Assembly (NCBI GenBank): GCA_024364735.1
Contig: JAGFNQ010000875.1
Location: 62,001 to 126,000 of the forward strand
From: Boesenbergia rotunda
Lineage: Eukaryota; Streptophyta; Magnoliopsida; Zingiberales; Zingiberaceae
DNA length: 64,000 nucleotides
Reading direction: 5' to 3'
Of this stretch, positions 21,315 to 34,200 are shown piece by piece. Position 1 is the stretch's first letter; the number at the start of each line of letters is the position of its first letter. The position numbers and the translations under genes were made by a program. The notes beneath the pieces are model-generated. The model did not search any database and had not been told where the DNA came from. It saw only the letters and a list, made by a program, of their open reading frames with translations.

Positions 21315-22061
21315 CTAGCCAGTGTGGATATGGATTTGTCGACCTTGATCGATCACCTTCGTACGTTTGTGCTGTTACTGTGTTTCTGTGTGTGTGTCAC
21401 CCCTGTTTTCTACATGCCGAGTGGCATTTCAATTTCAGAATCTTATTAAGATAATGTCACGTGCAAGGCTGACGCACTGCACCGATGGATTTGACACATG
21501 ATGACCTCACTTCGCATCGTGTTACTGCGAGACACCTAGCGCCGAATCATTGCGTAAAGCAAGCGTGGCGTGCCAGGGCCCCACATATGGCCAGCTGTGT
21601 ACGGGGTCCGCAAGCTCTGTGAATGGGCTCACCTCAAGTGGGCTCCATGACGAATGACCTCGTTTGGACTGTACCTCGTCGCCAATCTTGATGCACGTTT
21701 GATTTGCCATGTTGGGGGTGGTTGAGAAGAACAGCTGGGTAGTTGTTAAAAGGGCGAGGAGAGCGAGAGCGAGAGCGAGAGCGAGCAAGAAATCGGAGAG
21801 AGAAATAGAGAGAGCGCGAAAGGATTTGTCCATGGTCCAAACAAACGCGGGTGGGGATCGCGTGCCGCTGCAGCAGAAATCTCCTTCGCCATTTTGATCC
21901 GTCACCCCCTCCGATTGGTAACCCTAGCAGAGATGTTTCTGCCTTCGATTTGCTCTCCCTTTTGTTCTCGGTCGGAATTGAGAAATTGTATGTTTGTTTG
22001 AGTGATTTTTCCTCTCTCTTCTTGGCTTACGAAATTATGCACTAGGAATTGGATTGACGCT
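21315..22061 (+). other. Spacer between HD-Zip gene and phosphatase gene, with purine-rich leader
   Basis: It holds the HD-Zip 3' UTR and the phosphatase promoter and leader. A GAGAGC microsatellite (21756-21790) is followed by GAGAGAGAAATAGAGAGAG. Such GA-rich tracts are common in plant 5' leaders. No coding exon seen. Confidence 0.55.
21756..21822 (+). repeat. GAGAGC/GAGA microsatellite in the phosphatase leader
   Basis: Four to five tandem GAGAGC or GAGCGA units followed by GAGAGA runs, about 240-300 bp upstream of the phosphatase start codon. Confidence 0.85.
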
Positions 22062-25000
22062 ATGCATATCGAGGAGATTGGGGAGGAGTGCGCGGAAGGT
22101 GGACAGGAGGAAAGGTCGATTTCGACGGTTTACAGCGAAAGAGTTGCGTTCTTTAATGCAAAGAGGGCGGCGGTAGGAGTCGGGGCTCGGATTCTCTTTT
22201 ACCCGACGCTGGTGTACAATTGTGTGCGGAATGTGATCGAACCCCAGTTCCGTTGGTGGGATCAAGTCGATGAGGTTTGTCTGCTTTTACTCATCCAATT
22301 GTAAATTTCCTTTTCTTGAAACTCGATGGATAAATTTAACTTATTGTTGTTTGGAATTATATCTGCGCTGAGGAATATCTATCCAGGGAAAGATTAAACA
22401 GTTCACCCTGTTAGTGCCAATCCACATGAGAAAAATAAGTGAAAAGAGGTTTCTTGATTCTGTGAGCAGAAAACACAGAGAGCATCAGGAAGAGTAATTC
22501 TTTATCAAATTAACACATCCCTAGATGTTGAGTGTCCTGTGCAAAGCAAGCCAAACGAAATTCATCCTAGGAATGACCCAAAAATTCCTGATACAAAAGG
22601 TCTATTTACATGTACATCATGAGAAAGTACTGATACAAAAGGTCTATTTACATGTACATCATGAGAAAGTATATTGTAAGAAGAGCTCATGGAGATGTCA
22701 GATGATATACCATTTGATGCCCACCTCTAAGAAGTGGTTCTAGAAAACCAATCCAGGGAAATAATCAACGCGAAGGAATGAAGTTGCATAATTTTACAGC
22801 TCTTAGTTGTACTGTCAGAATTATCAGGATACAGTCAAAATTTCTCCTCGATTATTGGCTTTTTGCTACTAATTGTTAGGCTCGAACTCCTTTGAAATAT
22901 TCTTTAGATTTTAATATTTTATGAACTCTGTAATTCTTATCAGATTTGTTGTCCTCTTCTCCTTTCAGTTATAACAAATAGAAATATTCAGTAACTCATT
23001 GACCTTTGTTGTTTCAGTGTTTGCTCTTAGGTGCTGTTCCATTCCCCAGTCAAGTTCCTCTCTTGAAGAAACTTGGTGTCTGTGGTGTAATTACGTTGAC
23101 TGAACCATATGAGACACTTGTACCTACCTCCTTATACGATGTAAGTTCTCTCCCTTTCTGTCAGTCATATTCTTTGCCAAGAAAGAGTGCAATAGAGCTG
23201 ATTTTAGCAACAACAACAATCAAGTCTTATCCCACTAATTGGGGTCGGTTTCTATCCTTCAGTAAGCACAGAGAAAATTTGTTTTAGCTGTAACCCATGA
23301 CTGGAACTGCTAAATACAAGACTTGCAATTTACTCTTTGATGATACTTACCAATTTGCACCCAGTTCCTGCCACATTCTGAAGCAGTTTCTTGTGCTTAT
23401 TTATTTTGAAATATGTTATGCGCCAAATTAGAGTAGTAGACTGGCTCAGCCATGCCAAATTTTGCAATCTAGGTTGTAGAGGATGCAGGAGTCTTTCTAT
23501 CTGTTATCTGTTTATTTTCCCCTTTTTCATTAATTCCTTTTGACAAATATATCGGATTGCATGGCAACTTTAACCTCTTTTATCCCAAGATTCTCAACAG
23601 GTTTCTTATGTTTGCTATCTTTCTGGACAACCAGTCCTGTAGGAATCCATTGGAGACCAAATAGCCTTCTAAGTGTCAACAAATTTTGTATCATTGCCTG
23701 AATTAGTACTTCGAATAAAATAATGAGATAGAGTCTCCTTCATAGACTTTAGAATTACCATTGTACTTTAAGACTGAGGCAAAATAGATGAAGGTGTATT
23801 GCAATTGGTGAAAGTACAAATAAAAAAAATAGAATAAAATTATATTTTATATAGTATAAATAAAATAAAATTGTAGCTAAAATTTATCTTAAAGTGATTT
23901 ATTTTTATTTGTATTAACAAGCATTTGCAAATATATAAAAGTTTCTTATTTAATTGCAAATAAATGCTCAACTTTTACATTATCCAATTTGCATATTCTT
24001 TGCATTATAGGAATTCTTGCCTTCTTTTAACCCACTCAAGTCCTCGAATAACATTTTATTTGAACCAAATGCTCAAATTCATGCCACTCATTAGTTATTA
24101 TATTAGTTGAACCTTACCGCGAGCTTCTTAAATAAACCAAAATTGTGCATGCTTAAGCTTATGAAAAAACAAAATCCAAGCACCTACTATCTTGATCTAC
24201 TTGATGTAATATGCCAACTTATTTGCCACAAATCTAGAGATGGAAATGATTTATCAAGAAATTTCATAAAACAAATCATAAATCTACAACATTACAATAA
24301 ACAAGCAAACAAGCAGCAAGTTCCAACTATTTAGGATCAATAGCATTGATGTTATCCTTCCAATAAATTCATGAATCAAGAAAGAAGATGATTGTCATGA
24401 AAAAAAACAAAAAATACTTCCCAAGGCCAACACACAGGAGGTAAATCATGGGGGCTTAAATACTCATCTAAACTATTCTACTAGGTGTTTTGACAAGAAC
24501 TTTTGCTTTCCCTAGTAGGGCATTCAATATCTCCATTTCTCACCCTAAAGATAATTCAACCTCTGCTAATTGATAATCATATGTTGAATAATTCATCCCT
24601 TCATCTTTGTTTCCTAGCAGCCTAAGCCACAGCTATATTATGCTGCATTAAGACATCCCAATAACTTTGAAGCCTTACTGCATATAATCAGGCCACCAGT
24701 ACTAGAGCTTCACTAATATAAGGGCAAGACACTAATCTTTCAAGTCCCAAATTCTTTTTGACAACGTGCAATATCTAAACTACAAGAGCCATCCTAGAAT
24801 TCATCCATTTGAATTAAGATACTCTGTTCCTAGATGCAACTTCTTATCTCTATGCTAAAACCTCATTCATTTATCTCTTCTCTCCTTTGTGTTTGCTGGA
24901 TTTTAGTTTAAATTTCTTCATATCATACAGAAAGTGGCAACTCAAATAGAAAAGTATTGCTGTAGGTGTCCAGCATTCCTTTGCTTGACTTGGAACCCTT

Positions 25001-26649
25001 TTGTCTCTTAAAGGGCATTCCACTGCATGAGGCTCTTGTTGTTGCAATGCTTGTGAAGTGTCAATGAATGTAACCAAACTGATTGTTTTCTTAACTTGTT
25101 CCTTTGTGTCCTAGTTAGCAAATGAAGCTATTTTACCATTGTGTCAAGCTCAATGTTTATTCTTTGTATTCATATTGTATATTATTTTCTTTGTATGGGG
25201 TGTAATGAGGTGCTTCTGGAATCTCTTTAGCCCTGTCAATAATTAATGAACCGAGTACCAGTAAGCGGTCATTTGTTCTTTTGGTTCTTCTGAGTAGGCA
25301 CACAGGATTGAACATTTGCTGATCCCGACCAGAGATTACCTCTTTGCTCCATCATTTGGAGATATATGCCTAGCTGTGGACTTCATCCATAGTAAGCACC
25401 ACCGTCTTAGGCTCATTATGAACATGTTATTCAATTTAGTGATGGGGTCCTAAAATGGTGCATTTTGCAACATCTTTTTTTACTTATACAACTTCAGCTT
25501 TAAGATTCTGATTTTTGCATTTCATCTCTCTCTACAATCCTGGCAACTGAAAAGCAGTTATGCTTAGTTTTAAAAAGTAACTTGCATATGCTTTATAATT
25601 TGGCTTGGAAATGCCTTTAGGTGCCAATTTGAGTTTCTCTAAATGCTTAAAAAAATTGCTAGCTAATGCGTGGTCAAAATGTGGTCCGTCCTTTAAACTA
25701 AATATGGCTAATATCTCGATAAAATAATCATCATTTTTGTAATATTTTTACAATCAACTTGTAGCTAACATTTCAAACTTCCATTTTACATTATCCTCTT
25801 TGGAATGCCAAATTTGTGAAGAAAACAGCAAAAAGGGGGAAATGACATATGTTCATTGCAAAGCTGGTCGAGGACGTAGCACAACCATTGTCCTATGCTA
25901 TTTGGTATTGCTTTAATTTAAGCAAGGGACATTTATTTGACATGTTTGTTGAAAGAATGGTTACAGAAATGTTATTTTACAGGTGCAATATAAGCAAATG
26001 ACTCCGACCGCTGCGTACCAGTATGTCAAAATGAGAAGGCCAAGAGTGCTTTTAGCTTCTGCACAGAAGGAGGTCAGTATGTGATTGTTTTTTTAAAATA
26101 TATATATAGAACTAGATGACTAAAAGTGCTAGTGAAAATTATTGCCATAACATGTAAGTGTTCAAAGTTCTTATCGAATCATGTATATGCTACTATTTTG
26201 TTGAAATTATGGAGAAAAAGGTGTTTTGTTTCAACTTAGTACGAGACTAACCATTTCAGAAGAAGCAAAAAAAATCCTATCTAATTTTAACTACATGATT
26301 CTTGGTAATTTAATTTTTGCAGGCCGTTGAAGCGTTCTACCAACGCAGGGTTCAAAAAACTGAAACAAGTTCCGACTCGACAGATCTTAGTGCAAAGTTG
26401 TCATGGGTTGTTATCCCCAGAAACCACATATCATCCTCTGATGGTAGCTCCTTTGAGATCGTGTCCCATTCCGAGCTTGTCGGATACTCCAATGCCGGCA
26501 GCCAAGGCACATGGACAGAGCCGAGTTCACTGTACACAGTTCAAATTGCTCGGCGAGCAGCGCTTTCGAGGCTCTCCTATTTCTGGTTCAGAAACCGTGT
26601 ACATGGGTGCAGATCAGGGATGGGACATCCCCGTCTACTGGAACTGTAA
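22062..26649 (+). CDS. PTPMT1-like dual-specificity phosphatase (phosphatidylglycerophosphate phosphatase family)
   Basis: Six exons: 22062-22274, 23018-23140, 25298-25391, 25822-25904, 25983-26072 and 26323-26649. All introns are GT-AG and the phases close on 309 residues. The PTP signature HCKAGRGRST (catalytic Cys and Arg) is in exon 4, and the candidate general acid is in PTRDYLF (exon 3). The early motif CLLLGAVPFPSQVPLLKKLG is typical of PTPMT1-like enzymes, which dephosphorylate phosphatidylglycerophosphate on the cardiolipin/PG pathway. N-terminal region has a hydrophobic stretch (ILFYPTLVYN) that may help membrane association. The C-terminal tail after about residue 200 is less conserved. 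Intron 3 is 2.2 kb and contains AT-rich repeat debris. Plant orthologues have similar length. Confidence 0.9.
22588..22671 (+). repeat. 42-bp direct duplication in phosphatase intron 1
   Basis: Two adjacent copies of a unit beginning CTGATACAAAAGGTCTATTT and ending GAGAAAGTA, starting at 22588 and 22630. The copies look identical over the whole unit. Confidence 0.93.
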
Positions 26650-28161
26650 ACGAGCCTTCCACTCCGGTTCAAGTTTCCTAGCCTATCGAATGGTTCTGCC
26701 GTCTTTCATACTGTATACCCTTTGTATGACGAATTTGCGTCTGATCCCCTGTAGAGTGTGGACTCCTCGATCAAGTTTTTTCTGCCTGGCTGGGCAAGAA
26801 TCCCGCGGCTAGATGAGTCAGTTTGTGGCATGCTGTCATGAGTAAGTGTAAATAATAAAAGCCTTTTGGCTGGCTTCATAGACCCCGTCTTTTTGGCAAA
26901 ATGGTTTGTCCCCAATTATGGGTTTATCCATACGAATCGACCAGTCTGGTTGGGATTTATCCAAGTCATTGCCAGGAACACTTACGTAAGCGTGATTGGA
27001 CAAAGCTGGGTAGTAATAAATCTCTCTGTGTCCCGCATATCGTTTTATTATATTCAAATCAGAAACTTGTCAGATTTTTTAATCATTCCACTCGATCATT
27101 ATTACATCCGACAATATATTTTTAGGGTCTGGGGTCTTTGTCGAGCCACCCATTAAAAAAAAAAAGGCTAAAGTTAGCACAATATAAATACATGGATTTA
27201 GTATTAAAATGCAAAGACCGATTACATTGATTTCTAGATTTTATAAAAATAGATAAATTATGAGATCAGTTTTTATAATTACTCGTCAAGGAGACTAGAA
27301 TTAAAATACAAGTTGGATAGCTTAAACGTCCAAGAGGGTTTAATCTTATTCTCTTTATTTTGAATAAGTGATTACCTAAAATCTAATATACGTAAAACAT
27401 AGTGTATAGTCAAATATCATAAAAAGGTCAAGTGTTGTACAAGTCTAAATGCTAAAGATGTTGCCTACGTAGTTTATACTTCTATTAAAAGTATAAAAAT
27501 TAATAGGCCCAAGTTTATTAAAATGGTTGGATTGACTTGTAAAATTATTGCATACATAATCCCGTGGAATATATGTCTTTTATCATAATTTGATACGTTG
27601 AGACTTTACTCAATTTTGGTGCTTTCTTTTGGTTTGTTCATCGACCAACGATCTAATCAAACTCGCTAGAAAAAATGGAGATCCATCGATAATCGAACTT
27701 GCTAGCCATGTTTTTCTTTAAAAAAAAAACTAAGTGATTGGTATGGTTAGTACTCAATTTAACAATAATAATAAAGAGGTTTCAGGATTTTTGTCAAAAG
27801 AAGAAGAAAAAATGGGCAAGCTGACAAAGAAGAAAAAGAAAAAGATCGGTTACTGATCAACGCAAGTTTTGGGCATCCAAACATCCATGGAGGAGGAGGA
27901 GGAGGAGGAGGAGGAGCCGAAGAGTCCATGGACGATAGATATTATAACGATTTTGACGCCTATGATACTTCGTATTGTAATTCACAAAGGAAAATCCCTC
28001 CGTAAATTTCCCACGTCGATTTAACATCAAAGATAGACGCCATGGCGGATTACCAGTCGATCGACAATCGACATCCCGCTTAATTTGTTGTAATCAAGAC
28101 TCACTGCGACGATCATCGATACAAGACGGCCGCGACGCATTTTTTTTTTTGATCTCTTCTT
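26650..28161. other. Intergenic, AT-rich
   Basis: It contains the phosphatase 3' UTR (to roughly 26900) and then AT-rich DNA without coding potential. A GGA microsatellite is at 27889-27916. I see no gene or clear transposon. Confidence 0.5.
27889..27916 (+). repeat. GGA microsatellite
   Basis: About nine tandem GGA units. Confidence 0.9.
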
Positions 28162-28617
28162 TCAAGGCTCCTCCGCCGCCGGCGGGGGACGCCAGTGGGT
28201 CCGGCAGGTCGGGCACGTCGACCTCCCCAGCAGCCACGCGTCCACGCACAGCGCGTGGAACGCGTGGCCGCAGTCGGGCACCACGCGCACGCGCTCCCCC
28301 TCGGCCATCTCGGCGAGGCAAATCGCGCACTCCGCCGTCGCGCCGCCGGAGAACACCACGGACCCGGGCAGCCTCGGGATCTCCACCGCCGACTCCGTCG
28401 GGGGCTTATGCTCCCTCCGCGGCGGCGCCCGGGCCCGGAGGCGGCGCAGGACGAGGCGGAGGGCGGCGTGGAGCGCGAAGGCGACGACGGCGGCGCAGAG
28501 AACGACGAGGAGGACGGCGGCCATGCTGGCGTCGAAGTCCCTGGCGCCAGAGAAGGGCGCCCACTTGTTGGCCGAAACGGGAGGAAGAGGAAGAGGAAGA
28601 GGAGGAGGAAAGGTCAT
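28162..28617 (-). CDS. RING-H2 finger E3 ubiquitin ligase, ATL family
   Basis: Single-exon gene of 151 residues. A longer ORF is open upstream, but the ATG at 28617 gives the usual ATL layout. The layout is a short N-terminus, one transmembrane segment (MAAVLLVVLCAAVVAFALHA), a basic stretch, a GLD-like region ending in IPRLPGSVVF, then the RING-H2. The finger reads CAICLAEMAEGERVRVVPD, then CGHAFHALC, then CPTC, with all eight metal ligands in the C3H2C3 order and the tryptophan of the E2-binding surface (DAWL). ATL proteins are membrane-anchored ubiquitin ligases, often rapidly induced by elicitors or stress. High GC contrasts with the AT-rich flanks, as is common for intronless monocot genes. 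Confidence 0.9.
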   Translation of the reverse strand: MTFPPPLPLPLPPVSANKWAPFSGARDFDASMAAVLLVVLCAAVVAFALHAALRLVLRRLRARAPPRREHKPPTESAVEIPRLPGSVVFSGGATAECAICLAEMAEGERVRVVPDCGHAFHALCVDAWLLGRSTCPTCRTHWRPPPAAEEP

Positions 28618-29290
28618 GGAAATTATTAACTGACAAAGATAGGGGAGGGCGTCGACGGTTTTAGCGAGCACGCGATGGACTGTGGCATGCAACCCGACTT
28701 CCCTTCCGTGATCATGGACAGGGACAGGGACAGGGACAGGATGCAGCAGGCCAGCCAGACTCATCGTGTTCCTCAGCCTCACTGCGACCTGAAAAGCAGT
28801 GGAGATGGCATTCTCAAATCCTCTTTAATTTGAATCGCAACTCGAGCGAGCTAGCTAGATCTAGCAGGGTGGTTCAGAGTCGCAGTGTGAGTCCATTAAT
28901 TTAACACCGATCGATCATTTGTTTACGTTTGTTCAGAGTGTAAAACTTTGCAGTGGCTCCTCAGAGAAGTCTCCTAATTAGAATCGAGACGGCAGCTCTG
29001 GGCACTGTCCAGGGCGGGTCTCCCCATGCGCTAGCTGCTCTCCTCTGCTCTGCTGCAGCTTTAATGGAGAGTTTACATCCCTGTACAAAACTTTGTTAGC
29101 TTAATTGTTGGACAATAAGAAGTTGTTTTTAAGATTGATTTACGAGTTTACAACCAATTTGATTCACACATGATTAATTTCCAAAACAGATGAGGAAATT
29201 AATTATTTAATACGAGGGATAGCAAATTAAAGGCATCACACATAATTAGACACGAACATAGAGATAGATCATAATTTAATAGATCGATTA
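28618..29290. other. Spacer between ATL and DUF538 genes
   Basis: Promoter/leader of the ATL gene and 3' UTR of the DUF538 gene. A GGGACA-type repeat (rc of CAGGGACAGGGACAGG) at 28718-28740 lies in the ATL leader. No further gene seen. Confidence 0.5.
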
Positions 29291-29800
29291 CTACAGAGCT
29301 TCCACGGCCTTCTTGTCCCCTTTGAGTTTTTCCTCGGCGAGCTTCTTCTCTTCCTCCTCCTCCTCGACGTCGTCGTCGAGGAAGGCGGAGACCGGGAAGG
29401 CCCTGCCGATGCCGACGGCGGACTTGAAGTATATCTTCTCGCCGTCGGGCTCCACCATGCTCATCTCGGTGATGGGGACCCAGAGCATGACCTGCCTGCT
29501 GCGCACCCCGGTCATGCGCTTCATCCGGCGGCGCTCGATGTAGGCGGTGACCTCCCGGTCGTAGCGCACCCGCGTGTTGGTGCCCTTGAAGAAGTGCTCG
29601 TACGGCTCGCGCTGCTTCATCCAGACGAACCCCGTCGCCTGCACCCACCCGCACTCCTCCAGGTTCCTCAGCGGCAGCACCCCCTTGGGGAACCCCAGCT
29701 CCTCCAGCATCTTCAGCGAGTGTTGGTAGCACTCCGCCGCCCCGTGCACCACCTCCGCCCCTGCCCTCCTTTCCTCTTCCACTGCCACAGACCCGGCCAT
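29291..29800 (-). CDS. DUF538 domain protein
   Basis: Single exon, 169 residues from the ATG at 29800 (an upstream in-frame ATG at 29854 would add 18 unconserved residues). The DUF538 pattern is clear: an N-terminal helix with ECYQHSLKMLEELGFPKGVL, then LPLRNLEECGWVQATGFVW, a beta-rich core, then VMLWVPITEMSM and KIYFKSAVGIGRAFPVSAF. The C-terminal tail is highly acidic (DDDVEEEEEEKK) and ends in a lysine-rich stretch. The family is plant-specific and small; its biochemical role is not settled, with proposed links to stress and lipid or cell-wall polymer interaction. No signal peptide is seen here. Confidence 0.9.
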   Translation of the reverse strand: MAGSVAVEEERRAGAEVVHGAAECYQHSLKMLEELGFPKGVLPLRNLEECGWVQATGFVWMKQREPYEHFFKGTNTRVRYDREVTAYIERRRMKRMTGVRSRQVMLWVPITEMSMVEPDGEKIYFKSAVGIGRAFPVSAFLDDDVEEEEEEKKLAEEKLKGDKKAVEAL

Positions 29801-31201
29801 CTCGCTCTGCTCTGCTCTCTTGTAGCTAGTTCGGTTCGGATTCGCAGTGGACAAAATGGCTGTGGCCGCGGGGCTCTTTAAAAGGCCGAGCAGCAGGCGG
29901 TGGGAGATGGCGGGGAGTTGAGCTAAGTGGGTGAGTTAGGTGATCCAGAGGCGCCAAACTCTGCAGCGGTGAACAACTAGATTTTGTTAGTGGTTAATTT
30001 GGTCAAAAATGGCGTGAGAAACGAGAATTGGAAGAAGATGAACCGGTGAAAATCGTGATTGGGCAGTTTGATCAGGTCACCCGTATCGATTTAGAAAGCG
30101 TGATAGGATCATGTGAGCTCCATGGAGACGAGAATCGGATGGAACTTCTCGACGTCGACAACATCCATGATCCATTATCGGAGCAAAGCAAGGGTCGCCG
30201 CCGCCGTCTTATCGTTTTAATTTGTTTTCGATATATATATATATATATATATATAAAAAAAATTTTTTAAAAAATTTTGTGATCCTTGGGATCGACCTAC
30301 GGACCACGACGCGATACGCTGATCGGTCATCGTGACCGATCAGCATTGCCTGATCGATCGATCGAGTTCATGTACTAAGGTTCCCGACCTATCACGAGGG
30401 TACGTACCTAGGGTAGATACCATATAGTATGTACGGAGGTCGACGGCCAATATGGATCCGCCGATGATATAATCAGGGAGCGCAGATTGACCGTGTGTGA
30501 CCGTCATGCGGAGTCCTTACGATCAGCACGCCGATCGATCACGGCCTCAGTTCCCGCGGTCCGCAAGAAATATAAAATATATATATATATAATATATATA
30601 TATCTGATCTGCGAACGGTCGACCATAAGATAGCAATTGATCACGTCGCCATGGTCGATCATCGACCATCGCTTGCCTGATTGTCACGTACTGGCCGATG
30701 GTGGTCGATCGTCGATCGACACCATCGCGACCCGGTGTGCCGAACAAACTATAATCCTAGAGAGTGGTGAACTCTAAGATAGCGGTACCTCGAATTACAA
30801 ATGATCATCATGATTCCTAATATGCATATGATCACGATCAAGCAGCATTTGCAAACATCCTAAATATATTAAATATATATTAAAATATATTAATATATAA
30901 ATTATATTTAACATAATAGAGTACTGCGTAACCAATATATTCAATTACCAATAACTTAGGTTCTAAATCAAGAAATCAGATTTGTCCCCACACGATAAAC
31001 TAGTAGATGAGTATTACCACCTATATCAAAAAATTAGATTTTCTATCCAAATTTTAACATTTGATTTCACTAGAAAGAACAACTGGACCATCACTTCATC
31101 CTAGAAAGGAGAATAACATCATGAGTTCAGAATTTTGAAAGCTTTGCATTCAAACAATGGTTCTTCGTTTTGAAAGGAAGAGCAAGCCAAATTACACAAG
31201 C
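29801..31201. other. Intergenic, with AT microsatellites and a hairpin-rich GATC region
   Basis: DUF538 promoter side, then (AT)n at 30233-30256 and 30577-30604, then a cluster of perfect or near-perfect inverted repeats between 30318 and 30725. The rest is AT-rich and empty. Confidence 0.5.
30318..30725. repeat. Cluster of GATC-rich palindromes
   Basis: 30318-30344 is a perfect hairpin with arms GCTGATCGGTCA and TGACCGATCAGC around TCG. ATGGTCGAT and ATCGACCAT pair around one base near 30651-30669. CGATGGTGGTCGATCG and CGATCGACACCATCG pair near 30696-30727. The first shares its arm core with the hairpins of the SIRE-type LTR at 6.8 and 9.5 kb. Confidence 0.8.
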
Positions 31202-34200
31202 CTAGTCTACCTTGGTGAGCATTCGAACAGCAAGTGCCAAGCCCAAGATCAATATGGGCACAAGGAACTGCAATATCTTGATAATAAACTCGGATGATTT
31301 ATCTGTGCTGTTTGGTACCTGTTGAAGCGGTTCGTAAGCAAACTTCGCTGGAACGGTTGAAGAATCTATCTGGCCGATGTAGTACTTTGCCATCATATCC
31401 CTGGCAGAGGTGCTGTGGCCTATATCTTCAAAATCATTGGTGGCATCCTTTCCTGGGGAAAGATCAAGTGAAGAATCTTACTTTCAGTATAATGACGCCA
31501 GAGGATAGAACTTTGAGATTCAACATTTCTATAGATTTGATAAATCTTAACTAATAGCCCCAAAAAAACATAACAAAGGTATATTCATACCGGTTGATGC
31601 AAGCAAAACCTCATCACCGCCCGGATGATCTTCCATAAATGGGGTGACATCATAAACCTACAAGGAAAGGATTTGAGGGATATAATTGAGCATTTCAGAA
31701 AACAATACGAATGTTCTATCCGACTTAATCATATGCACCCTAAATCATCAAACTTGGAACATTCTATTCAACTCACTTCAAAATACAAGGTAAAAATGCA
31801 TATAGGCTCTAAGAGCATCGGCATTGGCCCGTTCATCGGGCATTATAACGCCTGATGAACGAGTGCATGCGTTAAAAGCCAATGTGGCATCAGCGTTCAA
31901 ACGCTGACGCGATGAACGCGTTCAAACAATTGAACGCATTAAACGGGACATCCCAATCGATTGGGGGCATGGTTCTGGCATGGTTCTTGCGTTACTCAAT
32001 CCCCAATCAATTGGGAGCAACCGTTGTAATATTTAAAAATATTATTATTATTTATTTCAAATAATAATCATTTAAATTTCGCAAATGAAATTGATATTAT
32101 AGTTATTTAATGTAACATAAAAATAAAGATGTACAGATGTGAGAGAATGAATATGTTAATATAATGTGTATGTGACATGTGGACCCCCAAATAATAAGTG
32201 TTAAAACGAATGTGAGAGAATGAAAGTGTCAAATGTGGACCCCACACTTTTTGATGAGATGGTGGGTGTTATAACGCCATGGGGTTAAAACGGATGTGGA
32301 TGCTCTAACACCCAAATATTCAACTAAGTTGATAGGACCCTAGTCAGAAACTATCTCACATTCCAAGGACCCTCATATTTTCACAACACAATTGGGCATT
32401 AATGAACTCTTCATTAACCGCATAAGGATCTCATGGAGTTGAATAGTCAATCTATTGGCAAATTTCACTTAGGTTAGTATCGGTATTGACGACAAACTTA
32501 AAGACTGAAACTAATTAGATTTACCTTGAGAAAATCAATTAAATTTATGTAAAAAGCTAATTGGTCAAAATGTGATTTACATTTCATGTCGTCAGGCTAC
32601 AATTTAATGGAGACCCTCATTTAGAAAATAAATAGGCACGCTCAAAGAATTTCTTTAAAGATAGCCTCTTCATTGAGAAAAAAAATGAAATCAATATAAC
32701 ATCCAAGATCTTAGGATCTTATTGTTAGAAGTGCGTTCGGAAAATATAATATACTGAGCATTCAAGAGTCAATAGTGACAGCATGGTTTACTCAGCCACA
32801 GAAAGCAACTGCAGAAAATATAGTCTACTGAGCATTGATGAGTCATTGATTGCCCTTCGAGACTAAAGATGACTTTGAATTTTGAAAGCCAGGATTAGGC
32901 CAAAACATATGAAATGAAACTGAATTGTGTAACCAACATCTTCATTTTCACAGATAAAACTTTAACTCTTAGGCTATGTTTGATTAAGGGCAATGTAATC
33001 AAGTTTGTAATATAATTGGGCTTGGAATGTAATTCAGGTTACAAAACTTTAATTAGCTTTTGTAATTCAGATTAAATTACATTACAACTTTAAAATTATA
33101 CAAAACAAAGTAATCATTACATGGCTGATTATCCCTCACCAAACATAGCCTTACATAGCACAGTTTGATAGTCCAAGATATATGCAAAGATGTCCAATCC
33201 AATAACAGCGTATACAAATTTTCATTGAATCCCAGTCAAAAATTAAATACCCAAATTTTCAAAAGAAGAAATGTAGTTTAATTGTAATATGAACTTGAAA
33301 GGTGATATATCTCATTTATGTAAAGCAATGTTGGAAGTAACTTTTAATTCAAGTATCGTATTGCAAAACACCAAGATGATGCAAAATTTCTCTATAAAGA
33401 AATATCAATGGTAGCTGGTATATCCTGGAAAAGAATATAGGTATAATCTTGTATAGAAACCTATATGGAATGGGGCATCCATATCCTACATTGCATTTTT
33501 GGTTAGCAAGAGCCACTCTATTCTCTATGAAATCTGATGGAGATCTCAGTCCTATCAAGATAAACACTGGTGTCATTCTTAACACATTCAAGTTGGAGAA
33601 AAAGTAGTGTTCCCATGGCGGACAAGTGCCTACTGTGTAAGAACCTACCCGCGGGAGAAATTTGATCAAAAAACGGATTCTAATAGAGTCACATGCGTTA
33701 GCGATTCCTTCAACCAAAGCCAGTTATATTTATGCTAATATGTTGCAATTGTTAATTCATAAACAAAGAAAGAAATACATATTTCTACTGTATTTTGATC
33801 ACTGAGAATAACTACTATTAAAAAAAAAAATCTATTTTGTGAACCAAATGCAACATTAGTGTTGGACTACTTTTTTTTTGCCATAGGCGACATAACATCA
33901 AAACGACCTTACCTCACTATGACGCTTGTAAAATATCGGCATCACGGATAGGCCAATGAGTATTCAACTCTCAAGTTTTTAATACTAACGCTTTCTTGCT
34001 CTCCATTCAGTGGATTCACATCTATTCTACCAGAACAACTCCCAATAAACCCTGGATTTCTCACTCGAAAGCAGAAAATGGTAACAAGAGAAACAAAATA
34101 AATCAGTTAAGAGTACTACAAAAACGCCAAACCGTAGATTCCGATAAGATTTATTTTTTATAACGCTTGTTTGGTTCGTGCGTTTTCAGCTAACAAATTC

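Noticed and set aside
21522..21905. 127-residue minus-strand ORF opposite the phosphatase leader
   Set aside because: Driven by the GAGAGC microsatellite; no domain.
23200..23250. Possible SINE/LINE fragment (TCTTATCCCACTAATTGGGG) in phosphatase intron 3
   Set aside because: Only a short motif common in plant repeats; no ends, boxes or duplication could be shown.
28149..28664. 171-residue arginine/proline-rich ORF on +
   Set aside because: Shadow of the high-GC ATL RING-H2 gene on the minus strand.
29199..29732. 177-residue minus-strand ORF overlapping DUF538
   Set aside because: Alternate frame of the DUF538 gene with no recognisable domain.
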